From NCBI GenBank assembly GCA_017473165.1, contig JAFUNA010000002.1, positions 62,001-126,000 on the forward strand: a DNA stretch of 64,000 nucleotides. Direction: 5' to 3'. Position 1 is the first letter of the stretch. The number at the start of each line of letters is the position of its first letter. This DNA is from Clostridia bacterium (GTDB lineage Bacteria > Bacillota > Clostridia > Oscillospirales > Acutalibacteraceae). The notes under the pieces were generated by a model. The model was not told where the DNA came from. It searched no databases and saw only the letters and a program-made list of their open reading frames with translations. The position numbers were made by a program, and so were the translations under genes. Below, piece after piece: positions 62,311 to 64,000 of this stretch.

Positions 62311-62333
62311 TGTAAATATCTATCTAAACTTAC

Positions 62334-62363
62334 AGGCATCTCCGTCAGATTATGGAGATGCCT
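62334..62363 (+). terminator. Attenuator-like hairpin before HNH gene
   Basis: A perfect 10-bp stem (AGGCATCTCC with its complement) and 10-base loop followed by TATTTATTATG. It lies between the leader ORF and the HNH gene, 28 bp before its start. The T tract is broken, so termination may be partial. Confidence 0.6.
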
Positions 62364-62390
62364 TATTTATTATGTGACGAGGTGTAATAA

Positions 62391-63170
62391 ATGGCGAATA
62401 GCAGTAAAAATGTATTTAGTATAGATGGTGACACTATAACCATTTCACATTCCGATGGAGATTTTATTGCAACAGCCTCGTTAAGAGAAGATTATGAAGA
62501 AGAAATACAATCTGTTACATGGAGCAAAAATGGAAATTATGTTTATAGTCAAAAGTTAGGAGTATATTTACATATCTATATAATGAAGAAATGGTATGGT
62601 GAAGATGTTTATGACCAAATGAAAACATCAGGCTATATTGTCGACCATATGGATAATAATGGTTATAATTGTTGCATAGATAATTTGTGTTTTTTGACTT
62701 ACGACGAAAATATAGCTAAAGGACACACAGTTGACAAGAAGAGCAAAAATAAAACTCATATTGCTTTATCTTTGTTTAAAGACTTTTACACACAGAACAT
62801 ACAAATGACAATTGTTTTTAATTATCCGGCTATCGCTAAAATTAGCAGTATAAATTCACCTGCGGTAATTGAACTCGTTTATTTGCTATATGATTGTGAA
62901 TATGAAATAGTCCTTAATGATGCGAGAGCGATTTTATATGATTATGAATATAACCATACTTTCGATCCTGAAAAGCTACACGATTCAGATTATCACATTG
63001 AAGGTGCATACGGCATTCCTTGGCCTATAGAACGTTATAACAGATATATTGAAGGTGGACATGGACACGCTGTTTGCTTCTTCGTGAAGAAATCGCCCAT
63101 TAAAGGATGGAAAGTTGAAGAACAGCGGAAGTTTTTTTACTTAAGAGGAACACCAAAACCGAAAGAATGA
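62391..63170 (+). CDS. HNH endonuclease-like protein
   Basis: This 259-residue protein contains an HNH-type motif at about residues 58-100: YLHIYIMKKW, then IVDHMDNN and NCCIDNL, as in HNH nucleases of phages and mobile introns (usually HR...DHIDGN...NN...NL). A His at 61, His 86 and Asn 93/98 are the expected key positions. The C-terminal 150 residues are of unknown function and contain the motif HIEGAYGIPWPIERYNRY. GACGAGGTG is ahead of the ATG. The gene may cut DNA as a mobile-element or defence nuclease; activity is inferred from the motif only. Confidence 0.7.
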   Translation: MANSSKNVFSIDGDTITISHSDGDFIATASLREDYEEEIQSVTWSKNGNYVYSQKLGVYLHIYIMKKWYGEDVYDQMKTSGYIVDHMDNNGYNCCIDNLCFLTYDENIAKGHTVDKKSKNKTHIALSLFKDFYTQNIQMTIVFNYPAIAKISSINSPAVIELVYLLYDCEYEIVLNDARAILYDYEYNHTFDPEKLHDSDYHIEGAYGIPWPIERYNRYIEGGHGHAVCFFVKKSPIKGWKVEEQRKFFYLRGTPKPKE

Positions 63171-63198
63171 TAAAGATTAAAACATTGAGGGAAAAGCA

Positions 63199-64000
63199 AT
63201 GAATAAATTTATAAAAGGAATGGACTTATGTGAAGGCTTTTTCAATGAATATGCAAAACCAATCATTGAAGAAAGCTTCCCTGATTTAAAATACTCAGCC
63301 GGGTTAATTGGCTACGGCTCTGATGTGTTGGGTTATGATGATGCTGTTTCTACTGACCATATGTGGGGACCTCGTTTTTATTTGTTTTTGAGTGAAACTG
63401 ATATTTCAATGAAGAACGATATCATAAATGCATTATATGAAAATCTACCCTATACATACAAAGGTTATAGTGTTAATTTCACCGAACCTGACCCGAATGA
63501 TTGCGGTGTTCAGCATCCTGAATTTATAACCGAAGGTAAGGTTAATCCATTGGTGTTTATACACACTTTTGATGAGTACCTAAATGAACAACTCGGCACA
63601 GCAGATTTAGATAATATTTCACCTTTTCAATGGCTTGCTTTTTCGGAGCACAGACTATTATCGTTGGTATCAGGCAAGTTCTTTGATGATGGTCTTAACT
63701 GTTCAGATAAAATCGAAAAAATTAAGTACTATCCCAAAGAAGTAAAATTATATATGATTGCTTCTAATTGGGAAATTATTGCGTCAGAACAGGCATTTGT
63801 AAAGCGTTGCGGTGAATGTGGCGATGAAATAGGCTCACAGCTTGTCTGTGCAAGAATTGCAGAACGCCTGATGAGATTATGTTTCTTGTATAAAGATACC
63901 TATGCCCCTTATAGTAAGTGGTTCGGAACGGCTTTCAACCATCTTGATATTGATGAAAGTATAAAACAAACAATTCAGACCGCACTTTCAGCAAACAGTT
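63199..64000 (+). CDS. DUF4037 domain protein (3' partial)
   Basis: The frame starts at ATG 63199 after GAGGG and is open to the right edge (at least 267 residues). It begins MNKFIKGMDLCEGFFNEY and has AGLIGYGSDVLGYDDAVSTDH and MWGPRFYLFLSE, which is the nucleotidyltransferase-like N-terminus of DUF4037 proteins. Other seen segments are SPFQWLAFSEHRLLSLVSGKFFDD and MIASNWEIIASEQAFVKRCGECGDEIGSQL. DUF4037 proteins are related to aminoglycoside and kanamycin nucleotidyltransferases, but the function is not established. It follows the HNH gene by 28 bp and is probably co-transcribed. Confidence 0.8.
   Translation, partial: MNKFIKGMDLCEGFFNEYAKPIIEESFPDLKYSAGLIGYGSDVLGYDDAVSTDHMWGPRFYLFLSETDISMKNDIINALYENLPYTYKGYSVNFTEPDPNDCGVQHPEFITEGKVNPLVFIHTFDEYLNEQLGTADLDNISPFQWLAFSEHRLLSLVSGKFFDDGLNCSDKIEKIKYYPKEVKLYMIASNWEIIASEQAFVKRCGECGDEIGSQLVCARIAERLMRLCFLYKDTYAPYSKWFGTAFNHLDIDESIKQTIQTALSANS

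Larger units (their letters stand above)
61974..62390. other. Divergent regulatory region of the accessory island
   Basis: This 417-bp stretch has no large gene. From left to right it holds the leader of the MBL operon (a TATAAT-like box on the minus strand near 62040, with a poor -35), two direct repeats at 62089-62121, a strong plus-strand promoter at 62194-62222, an 18-codon leader ORF and a hairpin before the HNH-like gene. Confidence 0.7.

Overview
The window looks like a chromosomal segment from an uncultured, spore-forming gut Clostridia (Firmicutes/Bacillota, probably Oscillospirales-like), followed at the right end by an accessory island. The evidence is Firmicutes gene order (rnj-gdpP-rplI-dnaB-tilS-hpt-ftsH), the sporulation gene spoIVA, a short-form HisG with HisZ, frequent TTG starts with good ribosome binding sites, TTGACA/TATAAT-type promoters with 17-bp spacers, and many glycosidases suited to host mucin-type glycans. 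No rRNA, tRNA or CRISPR array was recognised. Family calls come from motif recognition by eye; no database search was run.

Layout. 1-4.2 kb: 3' part of a GH84 beta-N-acetylglucosaminidase and two tandem ceramidase-family hydrolases. 4.2-9.1 kb: a GH171/NamZ-type muramidase (minus), then an MFS transporter with a GH106-like glycosidase. 9.1-11.2 kb: trmB, a DUF362 protein and a ComEA-like protein. 11.2-18.8 kb (minus): GH38-like and GH29 glycosidases, DAHP synthase, glutamine synthetase and an ADP-ribosylglycohydrolase. 18.8-22 kb (minus): an ECF sigma factor operon with a 72-residue membrane protein, an acyl-CoA synthetase and PlsC. 22-25 kb: a GH95 fucosidase and a small membrane protein. 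25-34.6 kb (minus): the housekeeping operon rnj to ftsH. 34.7-45.4 kb: a sugar nucleotidyltransferase fused to a degenerate mutase, rnhA, a YhhN protein, spoIVA, a lipoprotein, an amino acid permease, a long-chain acyl-CoA ligase, an alpha/beta hydrolase and a DtxR/MntR-type regulator with a palindromic operator. 45.5-53 kb: the complete operon hisZGDCBHAF-IE. 53-56.7 kb: a Dabb protein, a GH43-like glycosidase and a domain-permuted GH3. 56.9 kb: a solitary MazF.

From about 57.3 kb the sequence becomes visibly more A+T-rich and loses the vertical housekeeping character. It carries TnpV, then a minus-strand operon of three ComEC-type metallo-beta-lactamase-fold hydrolases with one four-helix membrane protein. 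One hydrolase has a C-terminal domain resembling the AGS-C nucleotide-sensor domain of CBASS cyclases. Divergent from this operon lie a short leader peptide, an attenuator-like hairpin, an HNH endonuclease-like gene and a partial DUF4037 gene. The MBL/membrane operon is the best candidate for an undescribed system, possibly antiviral or nucleotide-signalling.

The glycosidases of the core region all lack obvious export signals, so they probably act in the cytosol on imported oligosaccharides; the MFS protein is the only sugar-transporter candidate here. The two ceramidase-family proteins are the only predicted hydrolases with an N-terminal membrane anchor.
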